In this document: piece by piece, positions 6,901 through 18,050 of the stretch
How the letters are laid out: each line of letters begins with the position of its first letter
Position numbering within the stretch: the first letter of the stretch is position 1
Origin: Solirubrobacterales bacterium
GTDB lineage: Bacteria; Actinomycetota; Thermoleophilia; Solirubrobacterales; 70-9
DNA length: 49,233 nt
Direction of reading: 5' to 3'
Assembly: GCA_009691195.1 (NCBI GenBank)
Contig: SHVA01000017.1
Span: forward strand, 1 to 49,233
Notes under the pieces: generated by a model
What the model was told of the DNA's origin: nothing
Database searches by the model: none
What the model saw: only the letters and a program-made list of their open reading frames with translations
Made by a program: the position numbers and the translations under genes

Positions 6901-8240
6901 GCTTCCTCGTCTCCCGCGCCGGGCCGAGCGCGGACCTGGTCCTCAAGGGCGCTCGCGTCTTCGACCCGAGGACCGGGATCGACGAGGTCCGCGACGTCGT
7001 GGTCCGCGAGGGCAAGATCGCCGAGCTGGCCGAGGCCGGCTCCGCCCCGGAGATCGAGGGGGCCGAGGTCGTGGACGCCGCCGGGCTCCTGGCGCTGCCC
7101 GCCTTCGTCGATCCCCACGTCCACTTCCGGGTTCCCGGCCAGGAGCACAAGGAGGACCTCGAGACCGGCAGCCGCGCAGCCGCGGCGGGTGGCTACTGCG
7201 CCGTGATCGCGATGGCCAACACCGACCCCGTCGTCGACTCGGCGGCGATGCTGGGATCGGTCCGGGACCGCGCCGAGCGCGAGGCGTCGGTCCCGACCGG
7301 CTTCGTGGCCACGGTGACCAAGGGCATGCGGGGCGGGGAGCTGACCGAGATGGCGGAGCTCCGGGACGCGGGGGCGATCGGCTTCTCGGATGACGGGCTG
7401 CCGCTGGCTAGCGCCCGCGTCCTCGACCGCGCCCTCCAGTACCAGCGCCTGGCGGGAGGGGTGATCGCGCTGCACGAGGAGGACCCGGACCTCTCGGGCA
7501 ACGGGGTCATGCACGAGGGCGAGGTCTCGGCGGCACTCGGGCTGGCCGGGATCCCGGCCGTTTCCGAGTCCACGATGATCGCCCGAGATTGCTCGCTGGC
7601 CGCCTACGAGAGCGCCCGGATCCACGTCCAGCACCTGTCCGCGCGGAGCTCGGTCGAGGAGATGGCGCGAGCCAAGGCCGCGGGCGTCCAGGTCAGCTGC
7701 GAGGTCACGCCCCACCACCTGACCCTCACCGACGAGGCGATCCGCGAGGGCCTCGACTCCCGCTTCAAGATGAACCCGCCGCTTCGCACCGAGGACGACC
7801 GCCAGGCCCTGATCGAGGGCCTTCGCGACGGCACCATCGATTGCGTCGCCACCGACCACGCGCCGCACGCGCCCGAGGAGAAGGAGGTCCCCTTCGAGCA
7901 GGCCGCGATGGGGGTGACCGGGCTCGAGAAGGCGTTTGCGGTCCTCCACACCGAGCTGGTGCTCCCGGGAATCCTCGAGCTGGGGCTGGTGGTGGAGCGG
8001 ATGACCTGCGGCGGGGAGCCCTTCGGTATCGCCGCTCCCCGGATCGAGCCTGACGCGGTCGCGAACATCGCGCTGATCGACCCCGAGCTGGAGTGGGTCG
8101 TGGGCGAGGAGGGCTATGAGAGCCGCTCGGACAACACAGCCTTCGCCGACCGGCCGCTCACCGGCCGGGTGATGATGACCGTCGCCGACGGTCGCGTCGC
8201 CTACCGCCAGCGGAGCCTGATGATGGAAGTGGCGGGTTGA
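6897..8240 (+). CDS. pyrC: Dihydroorotase
   Basis: Dihydroorotase cyclises carbamoyl aspartate to dihydroorotate. The 447-residue protein is of the long, Bacillus/Aquifex type rather than the short E. coli type. Its HxH metal motif is in DPHVHFRVPGQEHKEDL (H74, H76), followed by GGYCAVIAMANTDPVVD, the GFSDDG segment in place of a carboxylated lysine, and a late ATDHAPHAPEEKE (D320, H321, H324). In Aquifex the inactive-alone form of this type docks with PyrB. The adjacent overlapping pyrB makes such a complex possible here. The start is GTG, overlapping the pyrB stop by 4 bp. The next gene begins TTG in the pyrC stop. Confidence 0.96.
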   Translation: MSFLVSRAGPSADLVLKGARVFDPRTGIDEVRDVVVREGKIAELAEAGSAPEIEGAEVVDAAGLLALPAFVDPHVHFRVPGQEHKEDLETGSRAAAAGGYCAVIAMANTDPVVDSAAMLGSVRDRAEREASVPTGFVATVTKGMRGGELTEMAELRDAGAIGFSDDGLPLASARVLDRALQYQRLAGGVIALHEEDPDLSGNGVMHEGEVSAALGLAGIPAVSESTMIARDCSLAAYESARIHVQHLSARSSVEEMARAKAAGVQVSCEVTPHHLTLTDEAIREGLDSRFKMNPPLRTEDDRQALIEGLRDGTIDCVATDHAPHAPEEKEVPFEQAAMGVTGLEKAFAVLHTELVLPGILELGLVVERMTCGGEPFGIAAPRIEPDAVANIALIDPELEWVVGEEGYESRSDNTAFADRPLTGRVMMTVADGRVAYRQRSLMMEVAG

Positions 8241-8800
8241 GCGGCGGGCGGCTCGACGCGGATCGGGCCGCACTGGTTGTGGTTGACGTGCAGGAGGGCT
8301 TCCGCAAGGCGATTCCCGGCTTCGAGCGGCTGGTCGCGGCGACCGCGACCCTCGTGGAGGGCGCCGAGGCGATCGGGATCCCGGTGCTGGTGACCGAGCA
8401 GTACCCCAAGGGCCTCGGTCACACGGTCGGGGAGGTGGCCGAGCGCCTGCCCGAGGGGGTGAGCCCGATCGAGAAGCTCGCCTTCTCCTCCGCCGAGGCC
8501 GAGGGGTTCGCGCTCGAGGGTCGCGACCAGGTGGTCCTGTGCGGCGTTGAGACCCACGTCTGCGTCAACCAGACGGCGCTCGACCTGCTCGGCCGCGGGG
8601 TAGAGGTCCAGGTCGTCGAGGACGCGGTCGGCTCGCGCAGCGAGGAGAACCGGCTCGGCGGCCTGCGCAAGATGGACGGGGCGGGCGCCACCATCACGAG
8701 CGTCGAGACGGCGCTGTTCGAGCTGCTCGGCCGCGCCGGTACCGACGAGTTCAAGCAGGTGCAGAAGCTTGTCCTCTCCTACGCCCCAAACCCGAGTTGA
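8237..8800 (+). CDS. Isochorismatase-family cysteine hydrolase within the pyr operon
   Basis: This 187-residue protein has the isochorismatase-like hydrolase fold. The Asp of VVDVQEGF (D17), the Lys of IEKLAFS (K80) and the Cys of GVETHVCV (C109) form the D-K-C triad. The surrounding sequence (VTEQYPKGLGHT, SRSEENRLGGL) is closer to the ISOC1/YcaC-like branch than to nicotinamidase or true isochorismatase, so the substrate is unknown. It sits between pyrC and carA with 4-bp overlaps on both sides (TTGA), and so must be co-translated with the pyrimidine pathway. RutB, a pyrimidine-catabolic ureidoacrylate hydrolase, belongs to the same superfamily, but I see no specific similarity to it. Confidence 0.88.
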   Translation: MSGGRLDADRAALVVVDVQEGFRKAIPGFERLVAATATLVEGAEAIGIPVLVTEQYPKGLGHTVGEVAERLPEGVSPIEKLAFSSAEAEGFALEGRDQVVLCGVETHVCVNQTALDLLGRGVEVQVVEDAVGSRSEENRLGGLRKMDGAGATITSVETALFELLGRAGTDEFKQVQKLVLSYAPNPS

Positions 8801-9936
8801 GTGGGCCCGCCGTGAGCGCCGTTGAAAGCTCGGGTTACCTGCTGCTCGAGGACGGGACGCGCCTCGACGGCGATCTGGTCGGCGCGCCCGGGACCGCGAC
8901 CGGGGAGGTCGTCTTCAACACCTCGATGGCCGGCTACCAGGAGTCTGTCACCGATCCCAGCTACGCCGGGCAGATCATCACCTTCACCTATCCGTTGATC
9001 GGCAACTACGGCGTCTCCGCGGAGGCGATGGAGTCCGACCGTGTTCACGCCCGGGCGGTGGTCATGCGCGATGCCAAGAACGTCGAGGATGCCGCCGGCG
9101 CCGAGGGCGGCTGGCTCGATTGGCTGCGTGACTGCGGCGTCTCGGCGATCAGCGGCGTGGACACCCGTACCCTGGTCCGCCAGATCCGCGACCGCGGCGC
9201 GATGCGGGGCGGGATCTTCGCGGCGGAGGTTCCCGAGGCCGAGGCGCGCGAGACGGTCGGCGCCGAGCCCTCGATGGAGGGCGCCGACCTCGCTCGCGAG
9301 GTGACGTCCGCAGAGCCCGTCGAGTTTCCCGGCGAGGGCCCGCACGTGGTCGCGATCGACACCGGGATCAAGCTCTCGATCCTGCGCCAGTTCCGCGAGC
9401 GCGGCTGCCGGCTGACGTTGCTGCCCTGCAGCGCGAGCTCGGAGGAGGTCCTGGCCCGCGATCCCGACCTCGTCTTCCTCGCCAACGGCCCGGGGGACCC
9501 CGCCGCGCTGGACTACGTCGTGGACGCGGTCCGCGGCGTCGTCGGCAAGAAGCCCGTCGTCGGGATCTGCCTGGGCCATCAGCTGCTCTGCCGGGCGGTG
9601 GGGCTCGAGACCTTCAAGCTCCCCTTCGGCCACCGCGGCGCCAACCACCCGGTCAAGGACCTCGAGAGCGGCCGGATCGACATCACCTCCCAGAACCACG
9701 GCTTTGCGGTTTCCGGCCCCGACGGCGAGGGCCGGATCGAGGGCGACGAGCCGGTGCGCTGGTCCACCGAATTCGGCGAGGCCGAGCTGTCCCACCTCAA
9801 CCTCTATGACCGCACCGTCGAGGGTCTGGTGCTCAAGGACGTCTCGGCGCAGGCCGTCCAGTACCACCCCGAGGCGGCCCCCGGCCCCCTCGACGCGCGC
9901 TACCTGTTCGACCGCTTCCTGGACCTGGCGGCATGA
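8797..9936 (+). CDS. carA: Carbamoyl-phosphate synthase small (glutaminase) subunit
   Basis: CarA hydrolyses glutamine and channels ammonia to CarB. The 379-residue chain begins with the small-subunit N-terminal domain (LLLEDGT, GEVVFNTSMAGYQE, SYAGQIITFTYPLIGNYG). It ends with a class I glutamine amidotransferase domain. The nucleophile is C258 in GICLGHQLL, with the His/Glu of the triad in QYHPEAAPGP (H357, E359) and the SQNHGFAV segment between. The TTG at 8797 is preferred because it overlaps the upstream stop; an in-frame GTG at 8812 is the alternative. The stop overlaps the ATG of a small SnoaL-like gene that separates carA from carB. Confidence 0.95.
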   Translation: MSGPAVSAVESSGYLLLEDGTRLDGDLVGAPGTATGEVVFNTSMAGYQESVTDPSYAGQIITFTYPLIGNYGVSAEAMESDRVHARAVVMRDAKNVEDAAGAEGGWLDWLRDCGVSAISGVDTRTLVRQIRDRGAMRGGIFAAEVPEAEARETVGAEPSMEGADLAREVTSAEPVEFPGEGPHVVAIDTGIKLSILRQFRERGCRLTLLPCSASSEEVLARDPDLVFLANGPGDPAALDYVVDAVRGVVGKKPVVGICLGHQLLCRAVGLETFKLPFGHRGANHPVKDLESGRIDITSQNHGFAVSGPDGEGRIEGDEPVRWSTEFGEAELSHLNLYDRTVEGLVLKDVSAQAVQYHPEAAPGPLDARYLFDRFLDLAA

Positions 9937-10170
9937 CGGCCTCGGCGAGAGTGGAGAGCGTGCGAAGCGTTATTGAGGCGTTCAACGAGGGCCGGCTCCA
10001 TACGCGGATGATCGGCGAGCCCTTTGACTCCGAGCTGGAGGTGCTCGACTTTCCGGAGGTCCCAGATCGCGGGCACGACGGGGTCAATGAGTTCCTGGCA
10101 GACCTCGCCGAGAACTGGGAAGGGACCAGGATCTCGATCGAGAAGATCAGGGAACTGGGGGGCGCAGCCA

Positions 10171-10184
<14 letters not shown>
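9933..10184 (+). CDS. Short SnoaL/NTF2-like protein between carA and carB
   Basis: This 83-residue product begins in the carA stop (ATGA) and ends 14 bp inside carB. Its sequence, with VIEAFNEGR, an aspartate/glutamate-rich middle, [19 protein letters not shown] and [11 protein letters not shown], resembles the first half of SnoaL-like (NTF2-fold) proteins. Those are normally about 120-140 residues, so the C-terminal strands that close the cone are missing. It may be a remnant of a longer insertion, a mini-domain that dimerises, or simply a coupling cistron whose translation delivers ribosomes to carB. No catalytic role can be assigned. Codon use looks like that of its neighbours. Confidence 0.65.
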
Positions 10185-13298
<3,114 letters not shown>

Positions 13299-13302
<4 letters not shown>

Positions 13303-14138
13303 CGGAGGCGCCGTTGGGACGGCGGCTCTGTGAGCTGACCCGGAACGTCGAGTCGGGGGGCTACCGGATCTTCTCGGTGCTGGACGCGGATGGCCCCGAG
13401 CCGGCGCCGGGGCAGTTCTGCATGCTGGCGACGGAGCGGGGCTGGGGCGGGGAGGACGGCAGGCCCTACCTGGCGCGGGCGTTCTCGGTCGCGGGGGCCG
13501 AGGGCCAGGGCGGCGGCGTGCGGCTGGACTTCCTGGTCCACGGCGTCGGCCCGGGCACCGATCGCCTCGCATCGCTCGAGCAGGGGGAGCGGCTCTGGGT
13601 GACGGGGCCGCTCGGGATCGGCTTCTCGGGGCCGCGCGAGCTGGCGCCCGACGCGGCCGGCGCGATCCTGGTCGGCGGCGGCATCGGCGTCGCCCCGCTG
13701 GCGATCTGGCGCCGCGCGCTGCTGGCCGCCGGAACCCCCACGAGGGTCCTGCTCGGCTACCGCGACCGCGAGCGCTCCGGCGGGCTCGACCTGTTCGATT
13801 GCTCGGAGATCCGGCTCGCCAGCGAGGACGGCCACGCCGGGCACCGCGGCTACGTCACCGACCTGCTGGCCGTGCTGCTCGAGGGAGACGACGCGTCGAG
13901 CGCCGCCGTGTACGCCTGCGGCCCACCGGCGATGCTCGAGGCCGTACGGGCGCTCTGCCTCGAGCGCGAGGTGGCCTGCGAGCTGGCGATGGAGGCCCCG
14001 ATGGGATGTGGTTTCGGCGCCTGCTTCGGCTGCGCCGTCCCGCTCGCCGCGGGCGGCTACATGCGGCTCTGCGTCGAGGGTCCGGTCGTCAGGGCTGACC
14101 GGGTGGAGACGGCGCTGGTCGCGGGCTCGGGCCACTGA
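13299..14138 (+). CDS. pyrK: Dihydroorotate dehydrogenase B, electron transfer subunit
   Basis: PyrK carries FAD and a [2Fe-2S] cluster and passes electrons from dihydroorotate (through PyrD) to NAD+. The 279-residue sequence shows an FAD-binding LARAFSVAG in place of the usual RPFS, and the NAD-binding [12 protein letters not shown]. Four cluster cysteines lie at C237, C242, C245 and C258 ([10 protein letters not shown], then RLCVEG). Immediate linkage to a class 1B pyrD, overlapping by one base in TGATG, confirms the assignment. The start ATG overlaps the carB stop by 4 bp. Confidence 0.93.
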
Positions 14139-15097
14139 TGGGGGCCCCGGCTTCACTCGAGCTCTGCGGGCTCGAGCTCTCCCATCCCGTCATCAACGGC
14201 TCGGGGACCTTCGACGCGATCGCGGCCCGGGGCGTCTTCGGAGACGCGCTGCTGTCGAGCTTTCCCTTCTCGGCCTACGTCTCCAAGACGATCACGCCGG
14301 AGCAGCGCGCGGGCAACCCGCCGCCGCGGCTTTGGGAGACGCCCTCCGGGCTGATCAACTCGATCGGCCTCCCCAACCGCGGGCTCGACGGCTTCCTCGA
14401 AGGGGACCTGCCGAAGCTCGCCGAGCTACCCGTCCCGCTGATCGTCTCGGTGATGGCGACGAGCCATGGCGAGTTCGCCCGCCTCGTCGAGGGTGTCTCA
14501 CCCCGCGCGGAGGTCGCCGCGCTCGAGCTCAACATCTCCTGTCCCAACGTCGAGTCCGGCCTCGTCGTCGGCGAATCCCCCGAGGAGGCCGCGGCGCTGC
14601 TGGGGCTGCTGAGGCCGCTGACCGAGAAGCCACTGATCGTGAAGCTCACCCCCAACGCCCACCCGGCCCCGGTGGCCCTGGCGGTCGAGGCCGGGGGCGC
14701 CGACGCCGTCTCGCTGATCAACACCCTGCGCTCCACCGCCGTCGCCCCCGGCGGGGCCGGCCCCTGGCTCGGCGGCGAGCGCGGCGGGCTCTCCGGGCCG
14801 GCGGTCAGGGCCGTTGCCCTCTCCCAGGTCGCGGAGGTCGCGGACGCGGTCTCGATCCCGGTGATCGGGATGGGAGGGATAGCCCGCGGCGGCCACGCGC
14901 TCGACTTCATTCGGGCCGGCGCGACGGCGGTGGCGGTCGGGACGGAGAGCTTTCGCGACCCCGGGGCGGGGGCCAGGGTGGCCCGGGAGCTCGCCGCCGA
15001 GGTGGACGCGGAGGGGCTCGAATCAGCGGCCGCCGCCCGCGGAACCTTCGGCCAACGGGGGCCCGATCGGCCGGAGAATCTTTCGCAAAACCCGTAG
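14138..15097 (+). CDS. pyrD: Dihydroorotate dehydrogenase, class 1B catalytic subunit
   Basis: PyrD oxidises dihydroorotate to orotate using FMN. The 319-residue barrel begins with LELCGLELSHPVINGSGT, the FMN-side strand. It has SKTITPEQRAGNPPPR, NSIGLPNRG, and the catalytic cysteine C135 in LNISCPNVES, which defines class 1 rather than class 2 enzymes. LINTLRS, GLSGPAVRA and GMGGIARGGHALDFIRAGA form the phosphate-binding end. Pairing with pyrK makes it the NAD-linked 1B type. It closes the pyr operon; pyrE and pyrF are not in this window. Confidence 0.96.
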   Translation: MGAPASLELCGLELSHPVINGSGTFDAIAARGVFGDALLSSFPFSAYVSKTITPEQRAGNPPPRLWETPSGLINSIGLPNRGLDGFLEGDLPKLAELPVPLIVSVMATSHGEFARLVEGVSPRAEVAALELNISCPNVESGLVVGESPEEAAALLGLLRPLTEKPLIVKLTPNAHPAPVALAVEAGGADAVSLINTLRSTAVAPGGAGPWLGGERGGLSGPAVRAVALSQVAEVADAVSIPVIGMGGIARGGHALDFIRAGATAVAVGTESFRDPGAGARVARELAAEVDAEGLESAAAARGTFGQRGPDRPENLSQNP

Positions 15098-15125
15098 TCC
15101 GCTTTCCGCTTGGCGAAGGCGCGCA

Positions 15126-15131
15126 TATAAT
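15126..15131 (+). promoter_or_regulatory. Consensus -10 TATAAT of mihF
   Basis: A perfect TATAAT lies 10 nt before the ATG at 15142. An ATG at 15130 overlaps the hexamer itself and could not be in the transcript. No strong -35 is visible (TTTCCG at 15103-15108 with a 17-nt spacer is the best candidate). The perfect hexamer fits an abundant nucleoid protein. Confidence 0.6.
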
Positions 15132-15141
15132 GCCGCCCTCG

Positions 15142-15477
15142 ATGCTCCCGGCCCCCGTCAAGAGCTCAACCGCCGCCCCGGAAAGATCTCTCGACCAACG
15201 GATGGAGGCGCTTCGCCGCGCCAACGACATTCGGACCCGGCGGGCCCAGCTCAAGCGCGACCTCAAGGCCGACAAGGTCAAGATCCAGACGCTGCTGCTC
15301 GATCCGCCCAAGTACGTCGAGACCGCGAAGGTCTTCGACATGCTCCTGGCGGTTCCGAAGTACGGCAAAGTGAAGACGAACCGGATCCTGAGCCAGTGCC
15401 GCATCTCACCGAGCAAGACCATCGGCGGGTTGTCCGAGCGGCAGCGCACCGAGCTGGTCGGCCAGCTCCGCAAGTAG
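15142..15477 (+). CDS. mihF: Actinobacterial integration host factor (mIHF-like)
   Basis: mIHF is a small nucleoid-associated DNA-binding protein specific to actinobacteria, unrelated to HU-type IHF. The 111-residue product has an N-terminal helix (LDQRMEALRRANDIRTRRAQLKRDLK) and KVFDMLLAVPKYGKVKTNRIL. The tail is CRISPSKTIGGLSERQRTELV. These reproduce the family order: a basic helix, a helix-two-turn-helix with (V/Y)GKxKxxxIL, and a GLxxxQRxxLxxxL C-terminus. The start at 15142 is preferred over 15130 because of the overlapping TATAAT. It lies next to gmk, rpoZ and coaBC, as in other actinobacteria. Roles in phage integration and chromosome compaction are known from mycobacteria. Confidence 0.88.
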   Translation: MLPAPVKSSTAAPERSLDQRMEALRRANDIRTRRAQLKRDLKADKVKIQTLLLDPPKYVETAKVFDMLLAVPKYGKVKTNRILSQCRISPSKTIGGLSERQRTELVGQLRK

Positions 15478-15524
15478 CACCGTCCGGCCGAAGCTCTCGG
15501 GCATAGAGGGTCCAGTCCAGCGAT

Positions 15525-15530
15525 TAGGGT
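15525..15530 (+). promoter_or_regulatory. -10 element TAGGGT of gmk
   Basis: TAGGGT is followed by exactly 7 nt and the gmk ATG, with no Shine-Dalgarno sequence. This is the classical leaderless spacing. Confidence 0.5.
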
Positions 15531-15537
15531 CCTGACG

Positions 15538-16110
15538 ATGGCGGACGGCAGCGGGAGAGTCTTTGTGATCACGGGGCCGTCGGGGGTCGGCAAGGGGACG
15601 CTGATCGGCAAGCTGCTCAAGCGGGTCCCGGAGCTGGAGCTCTCGACCTCGGCGACGACGCGCTCCCCGCGGGAGGGAGAGCGCGACGGGCGCGACTACC
15701 ACTTCCTCGGCACCGCCGAGTTCGAGCGGCGGGTCGAGGCCGGTGACTTCCTCGAGCACGCCATCTACGCGGGCAACCGCTACGGGACCCTGCGGGAGGA
15801 GGTCGAGCGGCGGTTGCGAGCTGGCCGCTCGCTCGTCCTCGAGATCGAGGTGCAGGGCGGGCGCCAGGTCCGGTCGGCGATGCCCGAGGCGGTCCTGATC
15901 TTCATCGCGCCGCCGGAGCCGGCGGCGCTGCGGGCCCGGCTCGAGGGCAGGGCGACCGACTCGGAGGCGGAGATCGCGAAGCGGCTGCGGACGGCCGAGC
16001 TGGAGCTCGAGGCCCAACCCGAGTTCTCCCACGTGGTGGTGAACGACGACGTGCAGAAGGCGGCTGCAGAGCTCGAGCGGCTGGTACGGGAGCAGCTGTC
16101 TCTACAATGA
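15538..16110 (+). CDS. gmk: Guanylate kinase
   Basis: Gmk phosphorylates GMP to GDP with ATP. The 190-residue protein has the P-loop GPSGVGKG at residues 13-20. The GMP-binding segment STSATTRSPREGERDGRDYHF follows in two blocks (ATTRSPR and DGRDYHF), then FLEHAIYAGNRYGT and the lid region RLEGRATDSEAEIAKRL. Length and motif order are standard. It sits between mihF and rpoZ, an arrangement common in actinobacteria. In many bacteria gmk and rpoZ are adjacent. Confidence 0.96.
   Translation: MADGSGRVFVITGPSGVGKGTLIGKLLKRVPELELSTSATTRSPREGERDGRDYHFLGTAEFERRVEAGDFLEHAIYAGNRYGTLREEVERRLRAGRSLVLEIEVQGGRQVRSAMPEAVLIFIAPPEPAALRARLEGRATDSEAEIAKRLRTAELELEAQPEFSHVVVNDDVQKAAAELERLVREQLSLQ
16103..16108 (+). 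promoter_or_regulatory. -10 element TACAAT of rpoZ
   Basis: TACAAT overlaps the 3' end of gmk. A start near 16115 would give a leader of about 25 nt containing the ribosome binding site AGGAGGG (16123-16129) 10 nt ahead of the rpoZ ATG. Unlike most promoters here it drives a leadered mRNA. Confidence 0.45.
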
Positions 16111-16139
16111 CGCGCAGCGCCTAGGAGGGCGCCTTATTT

Positions 16140-16391
16140 ATGTCGATGATCAGACCACGTGTGGACAAGCTTCTCGACCACGTCGACTCGCACTACGGTG
16201 CCGTCGTCGTCGCCGCCAAGCGAGCTCGTCAAATCAACGCCTATTACCACTCCCTCTCCGAGGGCGCCTACGGGGAGTACACCCCGCCGATGGTGGAGAC
16301 CGGGACCGGCAACTACCTGACGATTGCGCTCGAGGAAACGGCGCAGGGCAAGCTCAAGTACGAGTACAAGAGCTCCAGCACCACGAGCTAG
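16140..16391 (+). CDS. rpoZ: DNA-directed RNA polymerase omega subunit
   Basis: Omega clamps the beta-prime subunit and aids polymerase assembly. The 83-residue protein fits actinobacterial omega: RPRVDKLLDHVDSHYGAVVVAAKRARQIN is the conserved core helix (shown here only as its ends, DKLLDHV and AAKRARQIN), followed by YYHSL and a variable acidic linker. A C-terminal segment, LTIALEETAQGKLKYEY, resembles the (P/L)LSIALEEIAxGKLxY signature. An AGGAGGG ribosome binding site lies about 10 nt upstream. A second in-frame ATG two codons later is a less likely start. Confidence 0.92.
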   Translation: MSMIRPRVDKLLDHVDSHYGAVVVAAKRARQINAYYHSLSEGAYGEYTPPMVETGTGNYLTIALEETAQGKLKYEYKSSSTTS

Positions 16392-16412
16392 CGCTACCCA
16401 AGGAGGGCTTCG

Positions 16413-17669
16413 GTGGCCCGGATACTGCTCGGCGTCAGCGGCGGCATCGCCGCGTACAAGGCCATCGAGCTGGCCAGGTTGGCGACAAAGGAGGGTCACG
16501 CCGTGCGCGTGCTGATGACCCCAACCGCCACCCGGTTCGTCGGGGCCGCCTCCTTTGAGGGCATCGTCGGCGCCCCGGTCCTGATCGACGAGTTCGAGCG
16601 AGACCCGGCCCGTGGCGCCTTCCCCGGCGATCCCGAGCCAGGGCACGATCCGATCGGCCACCTGGAGCTCGCCGCCAACGCCGACGCCTACCTCGTCGCC
16701 CCTGCCTCCGCCAACACGATCGCCAAGCTCGCGACCGGCGCGGCCGACTCGATGCTGACCACCTCCTTCCTCTCGAGCTCTGGGCCGCGGCTGGTGGCCC
16801 CGGCGATGAACGATCGCATGTACCGCGACCCCGCGACCCAGGAGAACCTGGCGGCGCTCCGGGAAAGGGGGGTGCTCGTGATCGACCCAGATGAGGGGCC
16901 GCTCGCATCCCGCGGCGAGCACGGCGTCGGCCGGCTGCCCGAGCCCCGCGCCCTGCTCGACCGGATCGAGGCCGCCCTTCCCGGGCCGGCGGGCCCCTGG
17001 GACGGGCTGCGCGTGCTCGTTTCGGCCGGCGGCACCCGGGAGCCGATCGACCCGGTCCGCTTCATCGGCAACCGCTCCAGCGGGCGAATGGGCCTTGCGC
17101 TCGCCGAGCGTGCCGCGCGGCGCGGGGCGGAGGTGACCCTGGTCGCGGCCAACGTCTGCCTCGATGAGCCCGCAGGGGTGCGCCGGGTCAACGTCGAGAC
17201 GGCGGCCGAGCTGAAGTCAGCTCTCGGCTCGGAGTTTCCCTCCAGCGACGTGCTGCTGATGGCGGCCGCTCCGGCGGACTTTCGCGCGAGCGCGGTGGCC
17301 GAGCGAAAGCTCCCTCGCGAGGGACAGGGCATGGAGCTGGAGCTAGAGCCGACCGAGGACATCCTCGCCGGCCTCGCCTCCGGACGGCACGGCGGCCAGA
17401 CGGTGATCGGCTTTGCGGCCGAGACGGGCTCCGGCCTCGAGCGAGCCCGGGAGAAGCTCCGCAGAAAGGCCGTGGACGCGATCGTGCTCAACGACGTCTC
17501 GCGGCCCGAGATCGGCTTCGAGAGCGACCAGAACGAGGTCGTGATCGTCGAGGCCGGGCAGGAGCGCCAGATTCCCCTCTCCTCCAAGGCGGATGTGGCC
17601 GACGCGATCCTTGACCGTGTCGAAGCTCTTCGCGAGGAGGCCATCGAGGTTCATGGCCCAGATCGCTGA
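16413..17669 (+). CDS. coaBC: Bifunctional phosphopantothenoylcysteine decarboxylase / phosphopantothenate-cysteine ligase
   Basis: CoaBC carries out two steps of coenzyme A synthesis. The N-terminal flavoprotein half (CoaC) has GVSGGIAAYKAIEL, the catalytic His in GHLELA, APASANTIAKLATG and APAMNDRMY. The C-terminal CTP-dependent ligase half (CoaB) has VSAGGTREPIDPVRFIGNRSSGRMG, visible as GGTREPIDPVR and NRSSGRMG, plus AAPADFR and IVLNDVS. The loop that in E. coli and plant enzymes carries the proton-donating Cys (ACG..G.GRM) reads LASRGEHGVGR here, with Ser in its place. The GTG start has an AGGAGG ribosome binding site 6 nt upstream. The stop lies 17 bp inside the following TPR gene. Confidence 0.94.
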   Translation: MARILLGVSGGIAAYKAIELARLATKEGHAVRVLMTPTATRFVGAASFEGIVGAPVLIDEFERDPARGAFPGDPEPGHDPIGHLELAANADAYLVAPASANTIAKLATGAADSMLTTSFLSSSGPRLVAPAMNDRMYRDPATQENLAALRERGVLVIDPDEGPLASRGEHGVGRLPEPRALLDRIEAALPGPAGPWDGLRVLVSAGGTREPIDPVRFIGNRSSGRMGLALAERAARRGAEVTLVAANVCLDEPAGVRRVNVETAAELKSALGSEFPSSDVLLMAAAPADFRASAVAERKLPREGQGMELELEPTEDILAGLASGRHGGQTVIGFAAETGSGLERAREKLRRKAVDAIVLNDVSRPEIGFESDQNEVVIVEAGQERQIPLSSKADVADAILDRVEALREEAIEVHGPDR

Positions 17670-18042
17670 CAACCAGGGCCCGGCGGAGTCCACCTACAGC
17701 CTCTACCGGCGAGGGATGGAGCTGCTCGAGGACGCCTCCTTCGAGCAGGCCACGGAGCCGCTCAGCGAGGCCGCCCGCCGCGCTCCCGAGAAGAGCTCGG
17801 TCCGCGAGGCCCTCGGGCGCGCCTACTTCCGAACGGGGCGCTACGCGGCGGCGGTGACCGAGTTCCAGGCGGTAGTCGAGGCCCAGCCCGTCAACGACTA
17901 CGCCCACTTCTGCCTCGGCCGCGCGCTCAGCAAGACCGGCGACACCAGCCGAGCCCGGCATCACCTGGCGCTCGCCTCGAACCTGCGCCCCGAGCGCGAC
18001 GACTACCGCCTCTACCGAGAGCGGCTTTCCGCCGCCGGTTAG
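17653..18042 (+). CDS. Small tetratricopeptide-repeat protein
   Basis: The 129-residue product is built of three to four TPR-like helical pairs. The first ([30 protein letters not shown]) is followed by [19 protein letters not shown] and [28 protein letters not shown] with [10 protein letters not shown] closes the array, each matching the A-x3-G-x-Y/F-x2-G-x-Y-x2-A spacing. It has no signal peptide or catalytic domain, so it is probably a cytoplasmic protein-protein scaffold. The ATG at 17653 follows an AGGAGG at 17635-17640 and overlaps coaBC by 17 bp. An upstream in-frame ATG at 17593 lies deeper in coaBC and lacks such a site. Partner unknown. Confidence 0.8.
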   Translation: MAQIADNQGPAESTYSLYRRGMELLEDASFEQATEPLSEAARRAPEKSSVREALGRAYFRTGRYAAAVTEFQAVVEAQPVNDYAHFCLGRALSKTGDTSRARHHLALASNLRPERDDYRLYRERLSAAG

Positions 18043-18050
18043 CCGCCGGC

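Noticed and set aside
14008-15477. A 489-residue plus-strand frame ending in the mIHF sequence
   Set aside because: The part before 15142 is a frame-shifted reading of pyrK/pyrD with Arg-rich nonsense. Only the last 111 residues are coding.
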